Of a stretch of DNA of 64,000 bases, positions 55,115-63,988 are shown piece after piece. The DNA is from Erythrobacter sp. 3-20A1M (GTDB taxonomy: Bacteria > Pseudomonadota > Alphaproteobacteria > Sphingomonadales > Sphingomonadaceae). How positions within the stretch are numbered: the first letter of the stretch is position 1; the number at the start of each line of letters is the position of its first letter. The position numbers and the translations under genes were made by a program. The notes beneath the pieces are model-generated. The model was not told the origin of the DNA and made no database searches. It worked only from the letters and a program-made list of their open reading frames with translations. Location of the stretch: contig NZ_CP045200.1 of the NCBI RefSeq assembly GCF_018636735.1, positions 1,984,001 through 2,048,000 of the forward strand, in the 5' to 3' direction.

Positions 55115-55786
55115 ATGTGGATGCTTCACCAGTTCCCGCTCTGTCCCTTCAGTCGCAAGGTCCGCCTGCTCATGGGGGAGAAGGGCATCGGCTACGAGCT
55201 CGTTCGGACGGATCCGTGGGATGCGGGGGACGATTTCTGGGCCGCGAACCCCGCAGGCCGCGTCCCTGTGCTGGAGGATCGCGAGCGCCGTATCGCGCTG
55301 TGCGACAGCCGGGCGATCTGCGAATATCTGGAAGAGACGGTCGACAAGAGCCCGCTGATCAACGGCACCGCCGCGAACCGGGCGGAAATCCGCCGGCTGG
55401 TCGCGCTGTTCGATGAAACGCTGTTCGGCGACGTCACCATGCCGCTGCTGCACGAGCGGATGAAGAAGCGGCTGGTGATGCGCGAGCCGCCCGATTCGCG
55501 CGTGTTGCGCGAGGCGATGAAGCTGGCGCACGCCCATCTCGACTATCTCGACTGGCTGGTCGACAATCGCAGCTGGCTGGCCGGATCGCAGATGAGCGTC
55601 GCCGACCTGGCTGCCGCGGCGCATATCTCGGTCGCGGACTATCTGGGCGGGATCGATTGGAAAGGGCACGATTCGACGCGCGGCTGGTACTACGCCTTCA
55701 AGAGCCGGCCCAGTTTCCGCGCCCTGCTGGCGGAACGGATGGACGGGATCCGTCCGCCCGAGCAATACGCCGATCTCGACGGATAA
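55115..55786 (+). CDS. fzlA: GST-fold protein, probably FzlA-like
   Basis: 223 residues with an N-terminal thioredoxin-like domain (FPLCPFSRKVRLLMGEK, then NPAGRVPVLED) and a C-terminal helical domain (GSQMSVADLAAAAHISVADY). The ending IRPPEQYADLDG is like that of FzlA, an alphaproteobacterial FtsZ-binding GST relative needed for cell constriction in Caulobacter. The CPFS site could also allow glutathione chemistry. The FzlA identity is inferred from length and C-terminal tail and needs an alignment. Confidence 0.65.
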   Translation: MWMLHQFPLCPFSRKVRLLMGEKGIGYELVRTDPWDAGDDFWAANPAGRVPVLEDRERRIALCDSRAICEYLEETVDKSPLINGTAANRAEIRRLVALFDETLFGDVTMPLLHERMKKRLVMREPPDSRVLREAMKLAHAHLDYLDWLVDNRSWLAGSQMSVADLAAAAHISVADYLGGIDWKGHDSTRGWYYAFKSRPSFRALLAERMDGIRPPEQYADLDG

Positions 55787-55839
55787 TTGCGGCTTTCGCG
55801 TTGGCCCCCATATGGGAAACCGACGCGAAGGAGATTGCG

Positions 55840-56241
55840 ATGACCGACAAGCTGGAACTGACCGACGAGCAATGGCGCGAGCGCCTGAGCCCCGAGCAAT
55901 ATCATGTGCTGCGCGAGGCCGGTACCGAGCGCGCCTTCACCGGCAAGTACGACAAGAACAAGCAGGCGGGCGAATATCACTGCGCCGCATGCGGCAGCCT
56001 CGTCTTCGAGAGCGAGGACAAGTACGACAGCGGCTCTGGCTGGCCCAGCTTCGTGCGCCCGGCCGATGGCGACGCGGTGGAAGAGCACAGCGACACCAGC
56101 CACGGCATGGTGCGGACCGAGGTCGTCTGCGCGAATTGCGAAAGCCATCTGGGGCATCTCTTCCCCGACGGTCCGCAGCCGACCGGCCTGCGCTATTGCA
56201 TCAACAGCGCCGCGCTCCAGTTCGAACCGGAAGACGCCTGA
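55840..56241 (+). CDS. msrB: Peptide-methionine (R)-S-oxide reductase
   Basis: 133 residues that reduce the R-sulfoxide of methionine. Zinc pairs CAACG and CANCESHLGHLF, the substrate patch GSGWPSFVRP, and the catalytic Cys in RYCINSAAL (Cys120) are all present. The start ATG at 55840 has AAGGAG upstream. It is a separate MsrB without an MsrA fusion. It follows the FzlA-like gene on the same strand by 53 bases. Confidence 0.95.
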   Translation: MTDKLELTDEQWRERLSPEQYHVLREAGTERAFTGKYDKNKQAGEYHCAACGSLVFESEDKYDSGSGWPSFVRPADGDAVEEHSDTSHGMVRTEVVCANCESHLGHLFPDGPQPTGLRYCINSAALQFEPEDA

Positions 56242-56357
56242 CGCCGCCGCCCGCCCTTCCGGCTTTGCCGTTCACGCCGCATTACGCTAGGCGCTGGCAC
56301 CGGTCCCGTTCGGATCGTATCGGATAGCGGCGGGTGACACCCCGCTGGAGGGAATGA

Positions 56358-58580
56358 ATGGCGCAACGGCGCGGCGGTGGCGGCAACCGCAAGGGCAAGG
56401 GGCGCAAGCCACAGGCCAAGCAGGGCAGCGGGTTCTGGAAATGGACCCGGCGGCTGGTCGGCTGGGGTGCGGTGCTGGCCGGGCTCGGCGCGCTGTTCCT
56501 AGGCATCGCGGTGCTGTTCGCAGCCAAGGAGCTGCCCAGCTTCTCCCAATTGAAGGCGACCCAGAACGCGCAGACCATCGTGGTGCGCGCCCGCGACGGG
56601 ACGGAGATCGTGGAACTGGGGCCGAGCTACGGCAAATGGCTCGACAGCTCCGAAATCCCGCAGGTGATGAAGGATGCGATGATCTCGGTCGAGGACCGGA
56701 GGTTCTATTCGCACCCCGGCGTCGATCCCTACGGCCTGGCGCGCGCGCTGTACGTGGCGATGACCGGAGACAAGCGCATCGCCGCGACATCGACCATCAC
56801 CCAGCAGCTGGCGCGTAACATCTTCCTCAATTCGAACCGCTCGCTCGACCGCAAGATGCGCGAAGGGGTCCTGGCGCTGGCGCTGGAGGCGAAATTCTCC
56901 AAGCAGCAGATCCTCGAACTCTATCTCAACAAAGTCTATTTCGGCGGCGGAGCATACGGCATCGACAGCGCCAGCCGGAAATTCTTCAGCCATCCCGGCA
57001 CCGAGCTCAACACCGCCGAGGCGGCGATCATCGCCGGATTGGTGAAGGCCCCCAGCCGCTATTCGCCCACCGCCGACGTCGACGCGGCGGTCGACCGGGC
57101 GCAGGTCGTGCTTCGCCTGATGCGCGAACAGGGCCGGATCAGCGCGGCGCAGGCATCGGTCGACCCTTCCGCGGTGAAGCTGAAGAAGGACGCGAGCCAG
57201 AACTCGGTGCGCTATTTTACCGACTGGGCACTGCCCCAGCTCGACGTGCTGTTGCCCGAGACCTTCGAACCGATCGAGGTCTGGACCACGCTCGATGTCG
57301 GGATGCAGCGGGCGGCGACCGCCGCGGTGAAGGCGAACGCACCCAAGGGCGCGCAGGGCGCGCTGGTCAGCCTCGACCGCGACGGCGCGGTGCTGGCGCT
57401 CGTCGGCGGGACCGATTACGTGAAGACCAGCTTCAACCGGGCGACCTCCGCGCAGCGCCAGCCTGGCTCTGCATGGAAGCTGTTCGTCTATCTCGCCGCG
57501 CTGGAGGCGGGCTACAAGCCCGACGACCGGGTTGTGGACGGGCCGGTCACGATCAAGGGGTGGAGCCCCAAGAATTCGGGGGGCGGCTATGCGGGCGAGA
57601 TGAACGTGCGCAGCGCCTTCGCCTATTCGAAGAACACCGTCGCGGCGCAACTGGGCAACGAGGTCGGGTTCGACAATGTCGCGGCGATGGCCCGCCGGTT
57701 TGGCATCACCACCGATATATCCACCTATCCGGCGATGGTGCTGGGCAGTTCGACCGTGCGGCTGATCGACATGACCCGCGCCTTCGCCGGGATTTCGGCG
57801 GGCGGCAAATCGGTAGAGCCCTATGGCATCGTGAAGGTCACGACCGCCAGCGGGCGCACCGTCTATGAACATGAGCCCGAGCGGCAGGTGAAGCTGGTGG
57901 CGGACTATATTGCGATGGAGATGACCGATCTCCTCCAGACCGCGGTTGCCACCGGGACCGGACGTGCGGCCCAGATCGGCCGGCCCGTAGCGGGCAAGAC
58001 GGGCACCACCAGCTCCAACAAGGATGGCTATTTCGTCGGCTTCTCCAGCGGGATCACCACCGGCGTATGGATGGGGCGCGACGACAACCGGGCGGTCGGC
58101 GGCCTGTCCGGTGGGCGGGCCCCCGCGCAGGCATTCGCGGCCTATATGCGGTACGCGGTGAAGGATCGGCCGGTGGAGGAATTCGAGACCGACGTGGAAC
58201 TGCCCGAATGGCAGACCGAGCCGGACGACGAGTTCTATTTCGGCGACCCGGACGAGTATTACTATATCGACGAGCAGGGCAATCTGGTTGAACCGGGGCG
58301 GCGCGCGCCGGACGATAATGGAAATGCCTCACCCGCAGTACCCACGCCCGGTGCCCCCGGCTCCACCCAGCGTCGCCCGGACGTGGGCGAGGACGGTGCT
58401 CCGCAGGCGGCGGGTGACGATTTTCTGGAACGCGCGACCGGGCGGCGGCTGCCCGCCTCGCCATCGCCGCGTCCCGCCCCGCGCCCCAACCCGAGTGCGC
58501 TGGAGCCTGCACCCGGTGGACGGGAGCCGGTCTCACGACCCGACGGGAGCGTCACCTACCGTTCTCCCGCACCGCAATAG
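56358..58580 (+). CDS. Class A penicillin-binding protein (PBP1A type)
   Basis: 740 residues. A basic cytoplasmic tail and one transmembrane helix (about 35-57) are followed by the GT51 transglycosylase domain (VEDRRFYSHPGVDP, TITQQLARN) at about 80-250 and the transpeptidase domain with S371-A-W-K, S-K-N near residue 424 and K547-T-G-T. The last 90 residues are a Pro/Gly/Asp-rich tail that is unusual in length and acidic around YYYIDEQGN. It builds and crosslinks peptidoglycan. GGAGGGA precedes the start. Confidence 0.93.
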   Translation: MAQRRGGGGNRKGKGRKPQAKQGSGFWKWTRRLVGWGAVLAGLGALFLGIAVLFAAKELPSFSQLKATQNAQTIVVRARDGTEIVELGPSYGKWLDSSEIPQVMKDAMISVEDRRFYSHPGVDPYGLARALYVAMTGDKRIAATSTITQQLARNIFLNSNRSLDRKMREGVLALALEAKFSKQQILELYLNKVYFGGGAYGIDSASRKFFSHPGTELNTAEAAIIAGLVKAPSRYSPTADVDAAVDRAQVVLRLMREQGRISAAQASVDPSAVKLKKDASQNSVRYFTDWALPQLDVLLPETFEPIEVWTTLDVGMQRAATAAVKANAPKGAQGALVSLDRDGAVLALVGGTDYVKTSFNRATSAQRQPGSAWKLFVYLAALEAGYKPDDRVVDGPVTIKGWSPKNSGGGYAGEMNVRSAFAYSKNTVAAQLGNEVGFDNVAAMARRFGITTDISTYPAMVLGSSTVRLIDMTRAFAGISAGGKSVEPYGIVKVTTASGRTVYEHEPERQVKLVADYIAMEMTDLLQTAVATGTGRAAQIGRPVAGKTGTTSSNKDGYFVGFSSGITTGVWMGRDDNRAVGGLSGGRAPAQAFAAYMRYAVKDRPVEEFETDVELPEWQTEPDDEFYFGDPDEYYYIDEQGNLVEPGRRAPDDNGNASPAVPTPGAPGSTQRRPDVGEDGAPQAAGDDFLERATGRRLPASPSPRPAPRPNPSALEPAPGGREPVSRPDGSVTYRSPAPQ

Positions 58581-58614
58581 GCGGGGGAGGGAAGGGCGTG
58601 CGCGCCCGGACGAC

Positions 58615-58806
58615 TTAATCGTCGTCGTCGACCTTATCGGGCAGGCCTTCGCGATCGGTGGAGGCGTAATCCTCCAGCTCGTCCTCGCTCATGCTGTCGT
58701 ACATCTGCTTGGATGCACCCTGCAGATCGGAAACCTTGGTTTCGCCCCGCTTCGCGGACAGGGCCGCGCCTGCGGCTTTCTGCTGTGCTTTCGATTTTGC
58801 CGGCAT
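58615..58806 (-). CDS. DUF3008 small protein
   Basis: 63 residues beginning MPAKSKAQQKAAGAALSAKRG, the DUF3008 hallmark, with an acidic tail (GLPDKVDDDD). Function unknown; members are often stress-induced. Its ATG overlaps the stop of the DUF2945 gene, so both are made from one transcript with an EcfG-like promoter. Confidence 0.85.
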   Translation of the reverse strand: MPAKSKAQQKAAGAALSAKRGETKVSDLQGASKQMYDSMSEDELEDYASTDREGLPDKVDDDD

Positions 58807-59033
58807 CAGTCCTGCGCCTCCAGTTCGGATCCGCGCTTCAGCACCTTGTCGCCATCGTCCTGCTTGATCAGATATGCGGGGTTGTCGGAATCGCCGTCCT
58901 TGGTGATCTCGCTGCCCTGCAGGGTGCGAGTCACCTCGCGCTCGAAGCGCTCCTTGATCTGGCCCTTGCCCGTGCCGTTGCCCCAGTTCCACTGGACATA
59001 TTGCCCGGTCTGGAAACTGTTGGAATTGCTCAT
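58806..59033 (-). CDS. DUF2945 (HVA1 Tudor-like) protein
   Basis: 75 residues. A Tudor-like small barrel in FQTGQYVQWNWGNGTGKGQI, followed by NPAYLIKQDDGDKVLKRGSELE, matches DUF2945/HVA1. It may bind nucleic acid or protein, but this is not shown. It has a perfect AAGGAGGT ribosome site and sits 37 bases from a consensus EcfG promoter, so it should be a strong general stress gene. Confidence 0.88.
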   Translation of the reverse strand: MSNSNSFQTGQYVQWNWGNGTGKGQIKERFEREVTRTLQGSEITKDGDSDNPAYLIKQDDGDKVLKRGSELEAQD

Positions 59034-59069
59034 CGAATACCTCCTTCGCCGCTCCTCGACGTCATCCGA

Positions 59070-59095
59070 AACGGCGAGGGGGAGAAGGAGGTTCC
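59070..59095 (-). promoter_or_regulatory. EcfG-type general stress promoter
   Basis: On the minus strand GGAAC (59095-59091), a 17-base spacer, then CGTT (59073-59070). Both boxes match the alphaproteobacterial EcfG consensus exactly, and the distance to the DUF2945 start (37 bases) is right for a short leader. Confidence 0.8.
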
Positions 59096-59107
59096 ATCAG
59101 AAGCGGA

Positions 59108-59428
59108 TCAGGTCGCGGGGGTCGTGGGATCGTTGTCGATAACCTCCAGCCCGTTATCGAGCTGGTTCTGATCCGCCGCCACGCCTTCCCCGGCATCCGC
59201 CCCGTCGCCGACGATGCTGTCGTCGTTGGCCTGCGCCTCGATATTGCCGGATGCGGTAATCTCTTCTTCCTGGTCGCCCTGCGTCAGCGCGCCGGTCATC
59301 CAGATCACGGTCAGGAGAACGATCGCCAGCAGGGTGCCGATGATCAGTACCCAGCGGACCACACCTTCCTTGCTGCCGCCGCTGGCGCGGGTTTCGTCGA
59401 TATGCGTGTTGTCGTTACGGTCGGCCAT
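59108..59428 (-). CDS. Single-pass membrane protein with acidic tail
   Basis: 106 residues. One transmembrane helix (about 25-46: VRWVLIIGTLLAIVLLTVIWM) lies between a polar N-terminus (RNDNTHIDETRASGG) and an acidic Asp/Glu/Asn-rich C-terminal half. No family is recognised. A GGAAC-N16-CGCT element 35 bases upstream suggests that it is also read by EcfG with a weaker -10 box. Confidence 0.68.
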   Translation of the reverse strand: MADRNDNTHIDETRASGGSKEGVVRWVLIIGTLLAIVLLTVIWMTGALTQGDQEEEITASGNIEAQANDDSIVGDGADAGEGVAADQNQLDNGLEVIDNDPTTPAT

Positions 59429-59462
59429 GATCGTGGTCCCCTCGGATTGTATGCCGGTCATA

Positions 59463-59487
59463 AGCGCGCGGCATGTAAGCATGTTCC
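59463..59487 (-). promoter_or_regulatory. Possible EcfG-type promoter, one mismatch
   Basis: On the minus strand GGAAC (59487-59483), 16 bases, then CGCT (59466-59463) against the consensus CGTT. It lies upstream of the small membrane protein, close to the dapD end. Confidence 0.4.
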
Positions 59488-59502
59488 CTGGCAGGCTGCG
59501 CG

Positions 59503-60324
59503 TCAATCGCGCAGCAGCTCGTTGATACCCGTCTTGGCCCGCGTCTGCTCGTCGACCGTCTTCACGATCACCGCGCAGGCAAGCGACGGCTTGCCCGCCT
59601 CGCCCGGCAGCGATCCGGGTACGACCACCGAATAGGGCGGGATATGGCCGCGGATTACTTCGCCGCTATCGCGATAGACGATCCTGGTAGAGGCGGTAAT
59701 GAACACGCCCATGGCGACCACGCAGCCCTCGCCGACCTGCACGCCCTCGACGATTTCGGACCGAGCGCCGATGAAGCAATTGTCGCCGATGATCGTGGGA
59801 TTGGCCTGCAGCGGCTCGAGCACGCCGCCGATCCCGGCCCCGGCGGAGATATGGCAGTTCTTGCCCACTTGCGCGCAGCTCCCGACGCTGGCCCAAGTGT
59901 CGATCATGCTGCCGTCGCCGACATGGGCGCCGATATTGACGAAGCTGGGCATCAGTACGGTGCCCTTGCCGATATGGCTGCCCCGGCGCACGATCGCTCC
60001 CGGCACGACGCGAAAGCCCGCCTCGCGGAACCGCGCCTCATCCCAGCCAGCGAACTTGCTCGGCACCTTGTCGAACGCGGGCGCGCCGACCGCACCTTCG
60101 ATCACGGCGTTGTCGCGCAGGCGGAAGGACAGCAGAACCGCCTTCTTCAGCCATTGATTGACTTGCCAGCCGCCGGTTCCGTCGGGCTCGGCCACGCGGC
60201 GTTCGCCCCCGTCGAGCAGAGCGATTGCTTCCTCGACCGCTTGCGCGACCTCGCGGCTGTCGGGGGTGACGTTCGCGCGATCTTCCCACGCGGCATCGAT
60301 CGCACTCTGGAGCGCCTGTGTCAT
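59503..60324 (-). CDS. dapD: 2,3,4,5-tetrahydropyridine-2,6-dicarboxylate N-succinyltransferase
   Basis: 273 residues. The left-handed beta-helix hexapeptide repeats run from about residue 105 to 225 ([22 protein letters not shown] and so on), after a helical N-domain. The [19 protein letters not shown] block is typical of DapD. It acts in the succinylase branch of lysine and diaminopimelate synthesis, so it feeds peptidoglycan. It starts at [16 protein letters not shown]. No other dap genes are adjacent. Confidence 0.94.
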   Translation of the reverse strand: MTQALQSAIDAAWEDRANVTPDSREVAQAVEEAIALLDGGERRVAEPDGTGGWQVNQWLKKAVLLSFRLRDNAVIEGAVGAPAFDKVPSKFAGWDEARFREAGFRVVPGAIVRRGSHIGKGTVLMPSFVNIGAHVGDGSMIDTWASVGSCAQVGKNCHISAGAGIGGVLEPLQANPTIIGDNCFIGARSEIVEGVQVGEGCVVAMGVFITASTRIVYRDSGEVIRGHIPPYSVVVPGSLPGEAGKPSLACAVIVKTVDEQTRAKTGINELLRD

Positions 60325-60511
60325 TCCTGCGGGTACCTCGCGTCGCTTTTTCGGGCTTCGCGCGCTGCTAGCGGCGCGCCGGGCGAGAGACAAGCGGGGC
60401 ACCGACAAATCCCCACCGCCCACGCAGGGCGATGTTAACCATATCGATAGCATCGTGATGATAGACAATCGACCACATCGCCATCGAGGACTGACCTTTC
60501 AGGGATCGCAC

Positions 60512-62899
60512 ATGACATCGACCAATAATCGGGCCCGCCTCGGCGGTGCCGCCGCCATAGCCGCGATGGTTACATTGAGCGCATGCGGTGGCGGTGGCGG
60601 CGGTGGGGGCGGGGTGATCAGCACCCCCGCGCCGCAGCCGCCGGTAACCCCGGCACCGACGCCTCCCCCCCCTCCGCCCCCCCCTCCGCCCCCGCCGCCG
60701 CCCCCGAACTTCAACACCGCGGAATATCGCCGATCGGACGGCCCGGCCTATCACAACGCGATCACCGCGTGGCAGCAGGGCGCGACCGGCAAGGATACCG
60801 CGATCGCGATCATCGATACCGGGATCGATCAGGACAATCCCGAATTCGCCGGCCGCATCCTCGCCGGCTCCGGCGACGTCGCGGGCAATCGTTCGCTCGA
60901 TGGGGAGGACGATCACGGCACCAATGTCGCGCTGGTCGCGGCGGCCGCGCGCAACGATACCGGCGTCGTCGGCATCGCCTACAACGCCAATCTGCTGATC
61001 TATCGCGCCGACACGCCGGGCACCTGCGCCGGTCCGGACGATCCCGACGATGTCGAGTGCACCTTCTCCGATCGGGACATCGCGACCGGGATAGACCGTG
61101 CGGTTGCGGCAGGGGCGAGGGTGGTCAATCTGAGCCTTGGCGGCGGCAGCCCCAGCCAGCAATTGCGCACCGCGGTCAACCGCGCCGCGGCTGCCGGGGT
61201 GGTGATCATCGTCGCTGCCGGCAACGATGGCGACTCGACCGAACCCGATCTCGATCCCGACAACCCCGATCCCTTCGGCCGCGGCATCCTGCAGTCAGGC
61301 AGTGGTTCGGTCATCATCGTCGGCTCGGTCGATGAGAATGGCGAGTTTTCGGACTTCAGCAACCGCGCTGGGGCGGAAGCCGCGTCGTTCCTGTCGGCGC
61401 GGGGGGAATCGATCTGCTGCGTCTATGAGGACGGGACGCTGAAGGTCACCAATCGCGACGGTCAGCAGTTCGTCTCGCTGTTTTCAGGCACCAGCTTCTC
61501 CGCCCCGCAAGTTTCGGGCGCGGTCGCACTGCTGGCGCAAGCCTTCCCCAACCTGACCGGGCAGCAGATCGTCACGCTGCTGCTCGATACCGCGCGCGAT
61601 GCCGGGGCCGCGGGGACCGATGCGATCTACGGGCGCGGTATCCTGGACATCGCAGCAGCCTTCGCGCCGCAGGGCCGGACCACGCTGGCGGGGACGGGCA
61701 CCGCTTTCGCCCTTGCCGACGATATGCTGGTTGGTTCGGGCGCGATGGGAGACGCATTGGCCACGAGTTCGCTCAAGACCGTCATGCTCGACAAATACGA
61801 TCGCGCCTACGGCATCGACCTGGGTGCCGCGGCGCGGGGCGCGGCCGTGGAGCGTCGCCTGCGCGCTGCGGTCGGCACCTCGACCCGGCGCATCGTCGCC
61901 GGCAATGCGAAGGTCAGCCTGGCCTTCACGGTCGCCGCGTCGGGTGACACCGCCGCCCTCTCCAACCCCCTGCGGCTCGCGCCCGGCGATGCGGAGAAAG
62001 CGCGCGTGCTCGCTGGCAGGGTCGCGATGCGACTGAGCCCGGAAACGCAGCTGGGCTTCGCCTTCTCGGAAGGTCCCGAAGGGCTCGCCGCGCATATGCA
62101 GGGGCAGGATCGCCCCGCCTTCATGATCGCTGGCGATGCCGCCGGTGACACCGGCTTCGAGAAAAGCGAGGGCTCTGCCGTCGCGCTGCGCCGGTCGCTG
62201 GGCGCGACGGGCCTGACGCTGACGGCGGGCGGAGGCGATGTGTGGCTGGGCAATTACCGCCTCGGGATCGACGTCACGGGTACGCGCCGCGAACGCTATC
62301 CGTTCACCCGCTTCGGCGTGGCGGCGGATCGGCAGATCGGCCCGGTCTCGGCCAATGTCGGGATCGAATGGCTGCGCGAGGATCGCACCGTGCTGGGTGC
62401 GTATCTGAACGACAGCTTCGGTGCGCGCGGTGCCGACAGTCTGTTCCTAGATACTTCGATCGGGCTCGACCTCGCGAGCGATCTGCGGCTTGGCGCTTCG
62501 CTGCGTCAAGGCATGACCCGCGCGCATAGCGGCGGCCTGGTGGCGGGCGGATCGACCATGCGCAGCGCGGCATGGTCGCTCGACCTGGTCCGCGAGAACA
62601 CCCTGCGCCGGGGGGATGCGTTCGGTTTCCGCCTTTCGCAGCCCCTGCGGGTGGAAGCAGGCGGGCTCTCGCTCAACCTGCCGGTCGATTACGACTACGC
62701 CACGCAGGAAACCCAGTTCGGCATCCGCACCCTGTCGCTGGCACCCAGCGGACGCGAGGTGATGGGCGAGCTCAACTGGCGCACCCCGCTATGGGGTGGC
62801 GGGTTCTCGGCCAGCGCCTTCTATCGTCGCCAGCCGGGCCATTATGCGCAGGCACCCGATGATCAGGGCCTGCTCGTGCGTTTCAGCCGCGGCTTCTAA
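60512..62899 (+). CDS. Subtilisin-family (S8) lipoprotein protease with autotransporter-like C-terminus
   Basis: 795 residues. The signal ends in LSACGGGG (Cys25), a poly-Gly stretch and a run of 15 Pro follow, and then the S8 domain at about 85-400 has the triad D102 (IIDTGID), H135 (DDHGTN) and S328 (GTSFSAP). From about residue 450 to the end the sequence looks barrel-like and ends in FSRGF, like an autotransporter or outer membrane part. The Pro codons contain two runs of eight C. The start chosen has AGGGA upstream; an earlier in-frame start is possible. Confidence 0.85.
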   Translation: MTSTNNRARLGGAAAIAAMVTLSACGGGGGGGGGVISTPAPQPPVTPAPTPPPPPPPPPPPPPPPNFNTAEYRRSDGPAYHNAITAWQQGATGKDTAIAIIDTGIDQDNPEFAGRILAGSGDVAGNRSLDGEDDHGTNVALVAAAARNDTGVVGIAYNANLLIYRADTPGTCAGPDDPDDVECTFSDRDIATGIDRAVAAGARVVNLSLGGGSPSQQLRTAVNRAAAAGVVIIVAAGNDGDSTEPDLDPDNPDPFGRGILQSGSGSVIIVGSVDENGEFSDFSNRAGAEAASFLSARGESICCVYEDGTLKVTNRDGQQFVSLFSGTSFSAPQVSGAVALLAQAFPNLTGQQIVTLLLDTARDAGAAGTDAIYGRGILDIAAAFAPQGRTTLAGTGTAFALADDMLVGSGAMGDALATSSLKTVMLDKYDRAYGIDLGAAARGAAVERRLRAAVGTSTRRIVAGNAKVSLAFTVAASGDTAALSNPLRLAPGDAEKARVLAGRVAMRLSPETQLGFAFSEGPEGLAAHMQGQDRPAFMIAGDAAGDTGFEKSEGSAVALRRSLGATGLTLTAGGGDVWLGNYRLGIDVTGTRRERYPFTRFGVAADRQIGPVSANVGIEWLREDRTVLGAYLNDSFGARGADSLFLDTSIGLDLASDLRLGASLRQGMTRAHSGGLVAGGSTMRSAAWSLDLVRENTLRRGDAFGFRLSQPLRVEAGGLSLNLPVDYDYATQETQFGIRTLSLAPSGREVMGELNWRTPLWGGGFSASAFYRRQPGHYAQAPDDQGLLVRFSRGF
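60665..60684 (+). repeat. Two C8 tracts inside a protease gene
   Basis: Runs of eight C at 60665-60672 and 60677-60684 encode part of the proline linker of the S8 protease. Such runs can slip during replication, and a change of one base would shift the frame and cut off the protease domain. Confidence 0.6.
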
Positions 62900-62917
62900 C
62901 CTTGCGAGGAAGGCCGG

Positions 62918-63988
62918 TCAGTCGAGACCGGCCTCCTTCGCGAAGTGATAGGCGTTGGCGACCAGCGGCGCGACGCGCTCGCTCATCTGTTTCGCATGGG
63001 CGGAGCTGGCGGTTCCGTCGATCACCCGCTTCTTGATACCCTGCATGATGCCCGCCAGCCGGAACAGGTTGTAGGCGAAGTACCAGTCCATCGGCGGCAC
63101 GGGATAGCCGGTGCGCGCGACGTAGCGTTCCACCGCTTCCTCGCGCGTCGGGATGCCCAGCGCGGCATGGTCGAGCCCGCCGATCCCCGCGCGCCCGTCG
63201 GGCGGATTGACCCAGTTGAGCATGAAATAGGCGAAGTCGGCGACCGGATCGCCTAGTGTCGACAGCTCCCAGTCGAGGACCGCGATGATGCGGTTTTCGC
63301 TGGCGTGGAAAATCAGGTTGTCGAGCCGGTAGTCGCCGTGGACGATGCCGCTGGCGTGCTGCGCGGGAATCGTTTCGGGCAGCCATTCGATCAGGCGGTC
63401 CATTTCGGGGATCGTGTCGGTCTCCGACAGTCGGTACTGCTTGCTCCAGCGCGCGATCTGGCGCGCGCAGTAATCCTGCGGCTTGCCGAAATTGCCCATG
63501 CCGATCGCCTGCGGGTCCTTCAGGTGGAGGTCCGCCAGCGTGTCGATCATCGCGTGGTAGATCTCGCGCCGCTGGTCCGGTTCGTAATCTGGCAGGGCAC
63601 CGTTCCACAGATTGCGCCCATCGGCGAGGTCCATGACGAAGAACTTGGCACCGATGACCTCGGTATCCTCGCACAGGCCGTAGGTCCTGGGCACCGGAAA
63701 TCCGGTCGGACCGAGGCAACTCATCGCGGTGTATTCGCGATCCACAGCGTGGGCGGAAGGGAGCAGCTTGCCGAAGGGCTGGCGGCGCAGCACGTAGGTG
63801 CGGCCGGGCGTCTTCACCTTGTAGGTCGGGTTGGACTGGCCTCCCTTGAACTTCTCCAGCGTGATCGGCCCAGAAAACCCCTCGACGTTATCCTCGAACC
63901 ACGCGGTCAGCGCCACCTCGTCCAGCCGGTCGCGTTCGGGCACCTCCACGGTGCCGACCATTTCGGTCTCGTAATCGATGCTCGCCAT
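62918..63988 (-). CDS. APH-fold phosphotransferase family protein
   Basis: A 356-residue kinase-like protein of the aminoglycoside/choline kinase fold, like the ACAD10/11 N-domain relatives common in sphingomonads. Marks: TYKVKTPGRTYVLRRQP (lysine region), the catalytic IVHGDYRLDNLIF and the metal LDWELSTLGDP. Its substrate is unknown; relatives act with acyl-CoA dehydrogenases on 4-hydroxy fatty acids, though no such gene is next to it. It is complete, with its ATG 12 bases from the right edge. Confidence 0.87.
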   Translation of the reverse strand: MASIDYETEMVGTVEVPERDRLDEVALTAWFEDNVEGFSGPITLEKFKGGQSNPTYKVKTPGRTYVLRRQPFGKLLPSAHAVDREYTAMSCLGPTGFPVPRTYGLCEDTEVIGAKFFVMDLADGRNLWNGALPDYEPDQRREIYHAMIDTLADLHLKDPQAIGMGNFGKPQDYCARQIARWSKQYRLSETDTIPEMDRLIEWLPETIPAQHASGIVHGDYRLDNLIFHASENRIIAVLDWELSTLGDPVADFAYFMLNWVNPPDGRAGIGGLDHAALGIPTREEAVERYVARTGYPVPPMDWYFAYNLFRLAGIMQGIKKRVIDGTASSAHAKQMSERVAPLVANAYHFAKEAGLD

